A program made the position numbers and the translations under genes. Of a stretch of 64,000 nt of DNA, positions 1-7,672 are shown in pieces; position 1 is the stretch's first letter; every line of letters begins with the position of its first letter. This DNA is from Nocardia nova NBRC 15556 (lineage in GTDB: Bacteria; Actinomycetota; Actinomycetes; Mycobacteriales; Mycobacteriaceae): assembly GCF_001613005.1 (NCBI RefSeq), contig NZ_BDBN01000032.1, positions 35,785 to 99,784 on the forward strand, given 5' to 3'. Under the pieces are notes generated by a model. That model worked only from the letters and a program-made list of their open reading frames with translations, had not been told where the DNA came from and ran no database searches.

Positions 1-1190
1 CTCCGCTACTGAAGGCCGACCTGATTAAGAACTGGGTGTTCCAACGCGGAGAGAAGCTTCATGCCGACATCGACAGTTGGCCTGATCGCTTCTGGCTGGA
101 GTTCGATGACGACTGGTGGCGTGAAGAGATCGCGCAGGGCCGGCACAACCGTTCGCGCATCGACATCTTCTTGCAGTACTGGCTAACCATGCGGACCCGC
201 CGCGAGGTCCTGATCAACGACACCTTCCGCATCTTCACCGAGTACGCCGATCCACATACCAAGACGGTGGCCGAGGCCGAGCGGTTCTTGACCGCACTCG
301 CCAGTGACGCCAGTACGTTTCGTTCATTCGCCACCCGCCCGACGACCGATCCAGTCGGCCGGTTCTACGACCGGGTGATCCAGGAGTTCGAACTGGCAGC
401 GACGACACCGCTGCTGATGTGGCTCGTCTCCGACAACCATGACATTCCCGAAGACCAAGTCGCGCTCGCACTTTCATGCCTCGAAAGCTGGGTCGTTCGA
501 CGTACGCTGCTTCGCCTCCCCAGCAGTGATATCAACAGGCTGATGGTGTCCGCCCTCGCGAAGCTCGACGGCGAGGCGCCGAAATCCGTCGGTGCCTCCC
601 TGCAGCGCTTCTTGTCGGAGCAGCAAGCCGAGTCACGGCGGTGGCCGACCGATGAGGAAATCAAGACCGATCTGCCAGGACTACGTCTTTATGGCCGGGT
701 CAAGCAGAACCGACTTCGGGTAGTGCTGCTGGCCGTCGAAGCGTTACTCCGCACTGAGCGGAACGAGACCGTCACAGTCCACGGCGATCTGCAGGTCGAG
801 CACGTCATGCCAAGGAAGTGGAAACAGCATTGGGACGAGCAGCCGCCACTGAACGAGGCGGCAGCCCGTGACCGCGACCGCCTGGTGGATAGTCTGGGTA
901 ACCTGACACTCACCACTCAAAGTCTCAACGGTGGCTTGTCGAACCGGCCGTGGACCGACGATGAGGCGAAACTGACTGCGCCGACTGGCAAACACGCCCA
1001 ACGAGGAAAATACTCGCTGCTGAACCAATACAGCCTGCTCGCCCTCACGAAAGAACTCCTCAACGGGCATGAGAAGGCTTGGACTGAGGACGACATCGAA
1101 GCTCGGTCCGAAGTGCTGGCCGACAAGATCTGCCAAGCGTGGCCAGGGCCGGTTCAGCATGTTAGCGCTGGGAACCAAGCAGGCACCTAA
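1..1190 (+). CDS. GmrSD-like DUF262/DUF1524 protein, C-terminal part (cut by window start)
   Basis: The frame is open to the first base of the window, so this is the 3' part of a longer gene. The first visible residues (PLLKADLIKNWVFQ) resemble the end of a DUF262 nucleotide-hydrolysing domain. The C-terminal half carries DUF1524/HNH-type signatures: EHVMPRKW near 796-822 and SLGNLTLTTQ near 889-918, followed by LNGGLSNRPW. DUF262 plus DUF1524 is the layout of GmrSD-type modification-dependent restriction enzymes, which cleave modified foreign DNA. That family role is known; the specificity here is not. A GTG at 36 would be an internal codon rather than the start. No partner gene is visible. 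Confidence 0.8.
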   Translation, partial: PLLKADLIKNWVFQRGEKLHADIDSWPDRFWLEFDDDWWREEIAQGRHNRSRIDIFLQYWLTMRTRREVLINDTFRIFTEYADPHTKTVAEAERFLTALASDASTFRSFATRPTTDPVGRFYDRVIQEFELAATTPLLMWLVSDNHDIPEDQVALALSCLESWVVRRTLLRLPSSDINRLMVSALAKLDGEAPKSVGASLQRFLSEQQAESRRWPTDEEIKTDLPGLRLYGRVKQNRLRVVLLAVEALLRTERNETVTVHGDLQVEHVMPRKWKQHWDEQPPLNEAAARDRDRLVDSLGNLTLTTQSLNGGLSNRPWTDDEAKLTAPTGKHAQRGKYSLLNQYSLLALTKELLNGHEKAWTEDDIEARSEVLADKICQAWPGPVQHVSAGNQAGT

Positions 1191-1281
1191 ATGGCGGAAA
1201 GCTCGTTGTAGAAACGAGCCGGATGTTGTCTCCGGGGCAAAACCGCGGTCATGACAACGTGGCAGTGTCGTTCGATAGTTT

Positions 1282-2469
1282 TCATCGTCGCCCACTTCCC
1301 TCGTCGACGAAAGTCTTAGTTAACTCGGAAGTGCGGCCAGTGCTTCCGCTGGGGTCCTGATTGAGCGTCCATACGAACCCGACGCCGCTTCTGGGAAAGG
1401 CCCACCCGTCGAATCCGACCCTGACCGTCTTACCTGGCACCGAGGCGGGGCTGCGTTCGATCCGGGCGGTGCGGCTGCTGGCGATGAAGTCCAAGACCCG
1501 GACGCGTTCGATGTCACATTCGCTGTAGTCGAGCTCGACCGTGATACCGCGAGTGGGCTGCTCAATGTCGATGTAGAGCAGATTGCCTCGCTGCTCGGTG
1601 ACGGTCCGGTAGGTGTAGGCAACAGTCACCAGCTCCTCGGCCTGCCTCGCATCGAGGCCGAGGTCCACGCTGTACACCTGCCCTCCTTTACGCGCGGCGC
1701 GGCGGATCGGTCGGTCGTTACCGTCGACACTGAACTGAACCAGCTCGAACGCCGCGGGCTTGGTGGGATCGACCCCAGGCTTCGGAACAAGCACCCATGC
1801 CGAGGTGCCGTCGTGACCGTTCGTCAGGTCGAGGTATTCACGGCGGTTGGCGACGACAGCGAAGTGCCGGCTGTGATGTTTCGGCACCACCGTGTACTCC
1901 CAGCGCACGCTGACGCCGAACAGATTTGAGTCGGCCGACTCAGCATGAGCATCAGGGTTCGCCCCATCTACATCAGAAAGCGGTGTCAGTCGAATCTCGA
2001 CGGTGGCGTCGTGCCAGCGTTCGGGGGCACGCACTGCTTGGTCCCGAACATCTTGGTAGACCTCGTCGGCGAAGGTGGCGTCACCGAGCCTGAGCGCCAA
2101 ACTATTTCGGATGATGTCGTCGAGCGTCTCCGGGCTGGCGACGCGGGCCAGATCCTGGTTGCCGAAGGCGAATCCGTCGATGACTGCGTCGCGCATGGCT
2201 GGAGCAGAGTCCGCGAGAACCCGCTTCAGCCGAGCGGTGTCCCGCTGATCGCGGTCCTTCCCCGTGAAGTAGTCGATGCCGAGGCCGAGCACGCCGGCCA
2301 CGAGCAGGGTGCCGCCGACCTCGCTCCAAGGAAAGAAATTGAGCCACAACAGATTTGGTATCGACGGCAGTTGCTTGCCGAAGATCATGAGCGCCACACC
2401 GCCACCCGCCACAACGATCGCGACGATGATGGTCTGCAGTTTGTTGATGCGCTCAAGATGATCCTGCAT
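1282..2469 (-). CDS. two-pass inner-membrane protein with long cytoplasmic tail
   Basis: A 395-residue protein with two hydrophobic segments near the N-terminus (about residues 12-30 and 47-68), followed by about 320 soluble residues rich in beta-type sequence. I recognise no catalytic motif and assign no function. The ATG at 2469 starts right before the first membrane helix and fits the topology. Upstream on the same strand lie a six-codon ORF with a strong ribosome binding site and a hairpin with a T-run (2518-2599), so expression may be attenuated. The 3' end faces the GmrSD-like gene across a short gap. It may be part of the same defence neighbourhood, but that is only inference. Confidence 0.75.
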   Translation of the reverse strand: MQDHLERINKLQTIIVAIVVAGGGVALMIFGKQLPSIPNLLWLNFFPWSEVGGTLLVAGVLGLGIDYFTGKDRDQRDTARLKRVLADSAPAMRDAVIDGFAFGNQDLARVASPETLDDIIRNSLALRLGDATFADEVYQDVRDQAVRAPERWHDATVEIRLTPLSDVDGANPDAHAESADSNLFGVSVRWEYTVVPKHHSRHFAVVANRREYLDLTNGHDGTSAWVLVPKPGVDPTKPAAFELVQFSVDGNDRPIRRAARKGGQVYSVDLGLDARQAEELVTVAYTYRTVTEQRGNLLYIDIEQPTRGITVELDYSECDIERVRVLDFIASSRTARIERSPASVPGKTVRVGFDGWAFPRSGVGFVWTLNQDPSGSTGRTSELTKTFVDEGSGRR

Positions 2470-2513
2470 AGCTTACCTACATTGTAGCAATACAGGATTG
2501 TCATGCCAACGCT

Positions 2514-2558
2514 AAAAGCGAAGGGCCGCAACGGAACATGGACCGTTGCGGCCCTCGC
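2514..2558 (-). terminator. hairpin terminator upstream of the membrane-protein gene
   Basis: The arms 2518-2534 and 2543-2558 are complementary over about 14 bp with an 8-base loop. On the - strand the hairpin is followed by TTTT, as in a Rho-independent terminator. It lies between the MGGDGD mini-ORF and the gene starting at 2469, so it would end transcription entering that gene from upstream. Confidence 0.6.
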
Positions 2559-2578
2559 ATTTGGCCATTGCCAGCCGT

Positions 2579-2599
2579 TTAGTCGCCGTCGCCGCCCAT
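2579..2599 (-). CDS. possible six-codon leader peptide (MGGDGD)
   Basis: On the - strand a strong Shine-Dalgarno (GGGAGGTG) sits just upstream of ATG GGC GGC GAC GGC GAC TAA. The stop codon is followed within about 20 bases by a strong hairpin with a T-run and then by the start of the membrane-protein gene at 2469. A tiny ORF followed by a terminator and a gene is the layout of transcription attenuators. No conservation evidence is available here, so translation is inferred. Confidence 0.35.
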   Translation of the reverse strand: MGGDGD

Positions 2600-2698
2600 G
2601 GTTCACCTCCCGCCACCCCGGAACGCCTGGACCGAAATGGCCAAGCTGCGCAATATCCTAAATTGGGATATTCGCTTTCGCAAGGTGCGGTTGGCCTT

Positions 2699-2938
2699 GT
2701 GGAAAAGTCGATATATTCGGCCGAGTACCAGCGGTTATGCGGCTTCCTGCGGCAGTTGCGGCGGGAAGCTGGGCTGACACAGGTGCAGGTCGCGGAGCGG
2801 CTCGACATGCCTCAATCCTTCGTCAGCAAGTACGAATCTGGCGAGCGGCGCTTGGACGCTATCGAGTTGCTCCATGTGGTGCGTGCGCTCGACTCGACGC
2901 TCCTGCGGGTCGCTACGTTCATCGAGGACGAGGCGTAG
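2699..2938 (+). CDS. XRE-family helix-turn-helix protein (79 residues)
   Basis: A short DNA-binding protein with one HTH_XRE domain filling most of its length. The helix-turn-helix is visible in GLTQVQVAERLDMPQSFVSK followed by the YESGERRLD helix typical of Cro/C1-type repressors. I choose the GTG at 2699 because upstream codons do not look coding and the product then begins just before the domain. It diverges from the membrane-protein gene at 2469. Its last 20 bases overlap the 3' end of the converging IS110 transposase gene, so the final residues may have been altered by the insertion. The target is unknown. Confidence 0.75.
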   Translation: MEKSIYSAEYQRLCGFLRQLRREAGLTQVQVAERLDMPQSFVSKYESGERRLDAIELLHVVRALDSTLLRVATFIEDEA

Positions 2939-4157
2939 CAGGGCCCTCTGGATGTATGGAGGGCCGTTCGGTCCGTGCCAGTGGCTGGTAGAGCTGGTTG
3001 TCGCGCAGCATTGCCCAGAGTACGTCAGAGCGTCGGCGGGCAAGCGCCAGGATGGCTTGGATGTGAGTCTTTCCTTCGGACCGTTTCCGGTCGTAATACT
3101 TTCGGGCTCTGTCGTCGTCACGGATCGCCCGATAGGCGGACAGGTAGCACACGCGCAGAAGCCGTCGATCGAATCGCTTTGGGCGTCTGTGGTTCTGGGT
3201 GATTCTCCCGGAGTCGCGTGCAACGGGTGCCAGACCACAGACACTGGCGAACCGGTTGGCGGTCACGTACATCTGCATGTTGCCGCCTGTCGCAGCCAGC
3301 AGCTCGGCGCCCAGTGTTTGCCCGAGGCCCGGCATGCTCAGCAGGATTTCCGCGTGCCGATGTTTGAGGAACGCTGCCCTGATGGACTTTTCGATTGTGG
3401 CGACGGCGGCGAACAGGTTGAGAGTGGTCTGAGCGAGTTCGACCGCGATCGCCGCGGCGAGTTGCTCGCCGGGGAGGCGGATCGATTGATCGGCGGCTGC
3501 TTCTGTTGCGCGCGCGGCGAGCTGGGCACTGCGGCGGGCGCCGGCACGTCGAAGATCCCTTTCGATTTCGGCGGGTCCGGCTGCCCGGATGGCCTCCGGG
3601 GTCGGGTACATGGTGAGGAGCAGCAAGGCGCCTTGGGAGTGGGCGTAGTCGAAGGCGGCGCCCAGGGCTGGGGAGTACTCCAGCAATGTCCCCTGAAGCC
3701 GATTCAGCGCTTTCGTCTTGTCGGCGACCAACTGTCGGCGCCGCGCCGACAACAGTCGTACCTGAACAGCGATCTCGTCGGCTGACTGTAACGGCCGCAG
3801 GTCGGTACGCGTCCGAGTGTGGTTGGCGATGATGTACGCGTCCCGCGCATCTGTCTTGTTTTCCCCAGGCAACGCCGCAGCGGCGTGATGAAAGCTGCCC
3901 GACGGAAGGTAGATCACCCGCTGACCGCAGTCCAGGAGCACCGCGATGAGAAGAGCAGCGCCGCCGCGGCTTTGATCGGTCGCCCAGGTCAGTCCCGCAC
4001 CGCCGTCGAGGCCGATCACTGTCTTGATCAGTTCACGCAGCTCCTGCTCGGTGTTGGCAACCCGCTTCGATAGCAGTTCCTTGCCCTCGCCGTCGACCAC
4101 CACGCAGTGATGATGGAACTTCCCAGCATCGACACCGGCCCACAAACCGCGCGACAT
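2919..4157 (-). CDS. IS110-family transposase (DEDD)
   Basis: A 412-residue transposase of the IS110/IS1111 family, which uses a RuvC-like DEDD domain and an RNA guide to recombine DNA. The N-terminal DEDD domain begins WAGVDAGKFHHHCVVVD and continues with GENKTDARDAYIIA. The C-terminal transposase_20 domain shows SMPGLGQTLGAELLAATG and later FASVCGLAPVARDSGR. The ATG at 4157 is preceded by an AAGGAGCG ribosome binding site; the frame stays open upstream but does not look like family sequence. Length is normal for the family, so the element may still be active. Confidence 0.93.
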   Translation of the reverse strand: MSRGLWAGVDAGKFHHHCVVVDGEGKELLSKRVANTEQELRELIKTVIGLDGGAGLTWATDQSRGGAALLIAVLLDCGQRVIYLPSGSFHHAAAALPGENKTDARDAYIIANHTRTRTDLRPLQSADEIAVQVRLLSARRRQLVADKTKALNRLQGTLLEYSPALGAAFDYAHSQGALLLLTMYPTPEAIRAAGPAEIERDLRRAGARRSAQLAARATEAAADQSIRLPGEQLAAAIAVELAQTTLNLFAAVATIEKSIRAAFLKHRHAEILLSMPGLGQTLGAELLAATGGNMQMYVTANRFASVCGLAPVARDSGRITQNHRRPKRFDRRLLRVCYLSAYRAIRDDDRARKYYDRKRSEGKTHIQAILALARRRSDVLWAMLRDNQLYQPLARTERPSIHPEGPATPRPR

Positions 4158-4330
4158 CAACGCTCCTTCCCCAGCCCTCAGCAGACGTTGAGAGGCGGCC
4201 CGCCGACACAACCTGCAAAGCGATCGGACGCATTCAGCAAAGAGCAGTCGAGCCACCAGCGGAGCGTCCCATAACGGACAAAATTCATCGAGCGTTCGTA
4301 CGCAATCACGCTTCAGCCCTCGGGACAATC
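2919..4330 (-). mobile_element. IS110-family insertion sequence (ends estimated)
   Basis: This covers the transposase gene plus the non-coding stretch upstream of its start (4158-4330), where IS110 elements usually keep the guide ('bridge') RNA. The family lacks clear terminal inverted repeats, so I cannot fix the ends. The neighbours are a gene whose 3' end overlaps the element (2938) and an orphan OST-HTH fragment (4446), consistent with insertion damage. Confidence 0.5.
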
Positions 4331-4445
4331 CGTATGGCTATTCGAAGCCGCCACCGGCCTGGACTGGTGCCGGACCGAAGTCGCGAGTGCCGCGCATCCT
4401 CATTGCAAGTGATGTACGAAATGACCGGCGCGGCTATCGATCTGG

Positions 4446-4748
4446 TTGCTAGCAAAGTGCTGCGTCAGGGTGAGCCGGGCGTATCTGCCGCCCGACAAGG
4501 CGAAGGCACAAAGCTCGGCGGGGAGCGTGCACCAAGCCAAACAAATACTCGCCGAAGCGGTTTCGCAGATCATGACCGACACCCCGACTGCCAGCGCCAT
4601 CAAGAGCAAGATGCTGGCGCTTGACCCGACCTTCGATGGAAACCGCCACGGCTACAACAACTTCCGAGACTTCCCGGCCAAGGTGGGCGACGCGAAAATT
4701 GTCGGCCGATCGGGCGGAGACATCACAGTGTCGGTACCGTCCGACTAA
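4446..4748 (+). pseudogene. orphan OST-HTH (LOTUS) domain fragment
   Basis: The last about 70 residues match the OST-HTH/LOTUS domain that ends bacterial NYN-domain ribonuclease-like proteins: ASAIKSKMLALDPTFD, then YNNFRDFPAKV and GDITVSV. The NYN nuclease domain that should precede it is missing in all frames upstream, where the IS110 element begins. I read this as the 3' remnant of a NYN/OST-HTH gene, possibly broken by the insertion. A free-standing small OST-HTH protein is the alternative. Confidence 0.5.
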
Positions 4749-4772
4749 AGCTCGCGAAGAGGAGCAGGCCAC

Positions 4773-6005
4773 TTACGCTCGGGCAGTCCATCTCCCAAGG
4801 AACTCCCGGGCCTCGGGCACCTTCGCGTAGGGCCGCAGTGCTTGGGCGGCCTCATCCAGACGCTTCTGTAGCCGGGCAGAGCCCAGATCCGCGATCGTCG
4901 GTAACGTGCCGGTGAGCACCGAACATGCCTGCGAGACGTCGCCGTCCTGAATTAGGCTGTGTGCCAAATGCAGCTGCCATGACGCGCGCTCCCGCGGCCA
5001 CGCGGCCGACCGCTCGATCGCATCTCGCAGATGTGTCGTGGCGGCCGCATGGTCGCCGAGACGCATATATGCCTTGCCCGACACCCCGCTCATCTCGGCT
5101 TCGGGCAGGTATACCCAATCAGGGTCGTAGCCTCGGGTCGATTCGTAGGCTCGAAAGGCCCTCCCGATCGCCTTCGTTATTTCGGCCCTGTCACCGCGGG
5201 CACCATGAGCTTCGGCCTCACGTAGCGCCATCAGTGCCCGTAGCTTGGGGCCACCTGCCTTAAGCGCAGCCCGCGAAGCAGCCTGTGCATACTGGGTCGC
5301 TCGTTGATCGGGAGCTGTGTTTGAGCCGAACCGATTGACCATGAGGTGGCTCGCGTTGCCCAGGGCATGTGCAGCAGCGACGCCATCGTCGGCCGCTGTG
5401 GCGGTTTGAGCAGCTTCTGCGTAGTACCGGCCGGCACTGTCCGGATCTCCGGAGTCGTAGTGCACCCAGCCTGCCGCCACCATCATTTCAGCGGTCACGC
5501 TTGCCAGATCGCTCCCGACGGCGTCGCTGTAGCTGCCCACATTCAGCAGATGCTGTGCGTAGCGGACTTGCCCGGCCGCCACCGCACGCAGACGATCGCC
5601 ACCGATAACGAGATCGAGGTCATGGATCTGGTTCACGCTGTCGGAAAGCGCGGACACATCGGCCGCTCCCACCTTAAGCGTCGATCTAGAAGCCGAGTCC
5701 GCGGCGGCCCGCGACGTTCCTGCGCCTACCACCGCCATGCTGCCAGCGCCGAGGGCGCCTACTCTGAAGAACTCGCGTCGCTTCACGGCCGCCTCCTCTT
5801 CGTCCTCCACCACCAGTATGTCAAGTGGCACGCCCAGCGCACGAGCTACGCGGCGCAACGTTCGGACATCGTGAATGGCAGGTCCGTCGTGTTCGAGCTG
5901 GGAAATCCCCGGCTGCGTGACGTGAATCAGGGCGGCGAGTTCCGACTGGGTCATCCCGATGGACTTGCGAATGCGCCGGATCACTTCACCAGTTGTCATG
6001 TGCAC
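4773..6005 (-). CDS. XRE-family regulator with C-terminal TPR-like region
   Basis: A 410-residue regulator. Residues about 6-60 form an HTH_XRE domain (GMTQSELAALIHVTQPGISQ). A hydrophobic Ala/Gly-rich stretch follows near 80-100 (RREFFRVGALGAGSMAVV). The rest is helical and repeat-like with TPR character (AGRYYAEAAQTATAADDG, GKAYMRLGDHAAATTHLRDA). Proteins of this type are abundant in Nocardia and Streptomyces and usually control a neighbouring small gene. The divergent neighbours at 6312 and 6519 are candidates. Start codons at 6005 and 5999 are both possible. Confidence 0.85.
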   Translation of the reverse strand: MHMTTGEVIRRIRKSIGMTQSELAALIHVTQPGISQLEHDGPAIHDVRTLRRVARALGVPLDILVVEDEEEAAVKRREFFRVGALGAGSMAVVGAGTSRAAADSASRSTLKVGAADVSALSDSVNQIHDLDLVIGGDRLRAVAAGQVRYAQHLLNVGSYSDAVGSDLASVTAEMMVAAGWVHYDSGDPDSAGRYYAEAAQTATAADDGVAAAHALGNASHLMVNRFGSNTAPDQRATQYAQAASRAALKAGGPKLRALMALREAEAHGARGDRAEITKAIGRAFRAYESTRGYDPDWVYLPEAEMSGVSGKAYMRLGDHAAATTHLRDAIERSAAWPRERASWQLHLAHSLIQDGDVSQACSVLTGTLPTIADLGSARLQKRLDEAAQALRPYAKVPEAREFLGRWTARA

Positions 6006-6311
6006 GGCCGATCCCCGTCCTCAAAATGAAATGCATCTCGGGAAGTTGCGCGAAAGCAAACCCATTGCCGGGCAACGAGTTTAGCCACACAGCGGACCAT
6101 ATACCGGTTTCCGTATATTCAAAAGGAGGTGGGTATTTGCGGGCGAAAGCGCCGCCATTACGCCATATCGTCGTGACCGCACCCGACACCGGGGTGACGC
6201 CCCTCTCTCCTCCAATGGCGCGCCAGTTCGCTTGAGAGGCAAGTGAACTGACGGCGAAAGCCCCCGGTGTCGGGCGCACCGCTGATCCCGCTACGAACCG
6301 AGGTCCCGAAC
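6006..6311. other. divergent intergenic region with a 13-bp inverted repeat
   Basis: This region separates the XRE regulator from the small + strand ORFs. It contains a perfect 13-bp inverted repeat (6182-6194 with 6262-6274) around a 67-base loop, and a strong AAAAGGAGGTG ribosome-binding-like sequence near 6120-6130 that is not followed by an ATG. No convincing gene was found. Confidence 0.4.
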
Positions 6312-6512
6312 ATGCAGTCGGCCACTATCACTCACTCGGGCGCCGCCGTCGAACCGGAATTTGAAGCTGCAGCGAGCCGAGCCGCCCTGCTAAGGGCGCT
6401 AGACCGTGGTGCGGCAGAACGGACGCCGAACGGCGCCCGGTACGGGGCTGGCGCTGCGACCGCCAGCGCCGCGCCGACCAATGCCGACACACATCGACGG
6501 TGCGGAGCGTGA
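6312..6512 (+). CDS. small hypothetical protein (66 residues)
   Basis: An Ala-rich 66-residue ORF beginning MQSATITHSGAAVEPEFEA. It lies divergently from the TPR-type XRE regulator, the usual place for that regulator's small target gene. It has no recognisable motif, signal or membrane segment. It ends six bases before the next small ORF, so the two could be co-translated. Coding status rests only on position and frame. Confidence 0.35.
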   Translation: MQSATITHSGAAVEPEFEAAASRAALLRALDRGAAERTPNGARYGAGAATASAAPTNADTHRRCGA

Positions 6513-6518
6513 TGCCCG

Positions 6519-6722
6519 ATGCCAGCCACCTACGGGAGCCGGCGCCAGCGCCATATCCGTATCGAATCCGGTGCCCTCACAGTCGACTACCAGGCGAGCG
6601 CGGAACAAGCCCGCGATGTGGCACGGGAGCTAACGCAACACTGTTCAGGTCTTACCGTCACGATCGACGACAAGGTCTGCCGCGATCTGCCGCACCTTCC
6701 ATGCGCGGGACTATGGGCATGA
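6519..6722 (+). CDS. small hypothetical protein (67 residues)
   Basis: A 67-residue ORF six bases after the preceding small ORF. The middle part (HIRIESGALTVDYQASAEQA, then LTVTIDDKVCRDLPHLPC) alternates beta-like and helical stretches and looks like a real small domain. I do not recognise the family. Together with 6312-6512 it may be the target of the divergent XRE/TPR regulator. Confidence 0.45.
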   Translation: MPATYGSRRQRHIRIESGALTVDYQASAEQARDVARELTQHCSGLTVTIDDKVCRDLPHLPCAGLWA

Positions 6723-6763
6723 CGGCCACCGCTGGCTCCTCAGTGAGCGCATTGGTTACGTCA

Positions 6764-7639
6764 CTACTGCGTTGCGCCGGTGAGCAATTCGCCGCGGCGC
6801 ATCCGATCAACGACTGCATCCGACGTCAACTCATCGCGTGCTTCGGGATGCTGCCAGTAGTAGCGGATCAGATACAGCAGAAGCGACGGGTCCAATGCCA
6901 GTGTCCACGCGGCGACGTCGATGGATTGCTCCAGCAAACCTTGCTGCAGGCGGTCGAGAAACCCGCGTCCGTTCTCAACATCAACTCGTGCACCTGCCGT
7001 GGGGTAGGTGCGCACCGTATGAGCGTTGTTCACTATGTCTGGCAGCACCGCACCGACCTGGTCCCACGACAACGTCCGGACCGTACGGCCCATGCCCTGC
7101 GATATCCCGCCCGGGGACAGAACGACGTTGTACCGACGATGACGACCAAACAGAAAGAACACGAGGAACGCGATCACCGCCAGCACGACGGCGACGATGA
7201 CGATCCCTCCGACATCTATCGCCGAGCCGGCCCCGTCGTCATCGCTCGAAAGGTGACGCACAAACAGCGCTCCGCGGACGACCAGGAAGATCGCGCCTGT
7301 CACGAGCCAAAGCATCATGACCGGGCGCCACGAAGATTTGACCTCGATCAACAGTCCGCTCGGGCCGACGTGCAGGTTGGCCGGCAGGCTCTTTCGCCGG
7401 ACGCGCAAACTGGGCAACAGCATCAACACGAAGCTCGCCGCCACGACCCCACCAAGCACGCCATAGAACGCCCTCAGCGTGTCTCCATGGGTTGCGAAGT
7501 CGATAGCGTAGGGGATTGCGATCAGGAAACACAAACTAAAGAAGCCCAGCACGAGCAGCAGTTTGGCCGGAGGACGCTGCGGGCCCCATTCGCTCGGCCA
7601 CGGAAGTAGCGGTGATTGGATCCTCGTGTTCGCGGACAA
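6764..7639 (-). CDS. four-pass membrane protein, last gene of the type VII effector operon
   Basis: A 291-residue protein with four predicted membrane helices, at about residues 27-46, 60-77, 107-126 and 141-163. A soluble C-terminal half of about 130 residues (RRYNVVLSPGGISQGMGR onward) follows. The gene begins 33 bases after the end of the WXG-type effector and runs in the same direction, so they are probably one operon. In Nocardia such membrane proteins often accompany type VII secretion substrates and may act as immunity or export partners; that role is inference. Confidence 0.8.
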   Translation of the reverse strand: MSANTRIQSPLLPWPSEWGPQRPPAKLLLVLGFFSLCFLIAIPYAIDFATHGDTLRAFYGVLGGVVAASFVLMLLPSLRVRRKSLPANLHVGPSGLLIEVKSSWRPVMMLWLVTGAIFLVVRGALFVRHLSSDDDGAGSAIDVGGIVIVAVVLAVIAFLVFFLFGRHRRYNVVLSPGGISQGMGRTVRTLSWDQVGAVLPDIVNNAHTVRTYPTAGARVDVENGRGFLDRLQQGLLEQSIDVAAWTLALDPSLLLYLIRYYWQHPEARDELTSDAVVDRMRRGELLTGATQ

Positions 7640-7672
7640 CCGGCATCCTCCTGGTTCGATTCCTGCGTCAGG

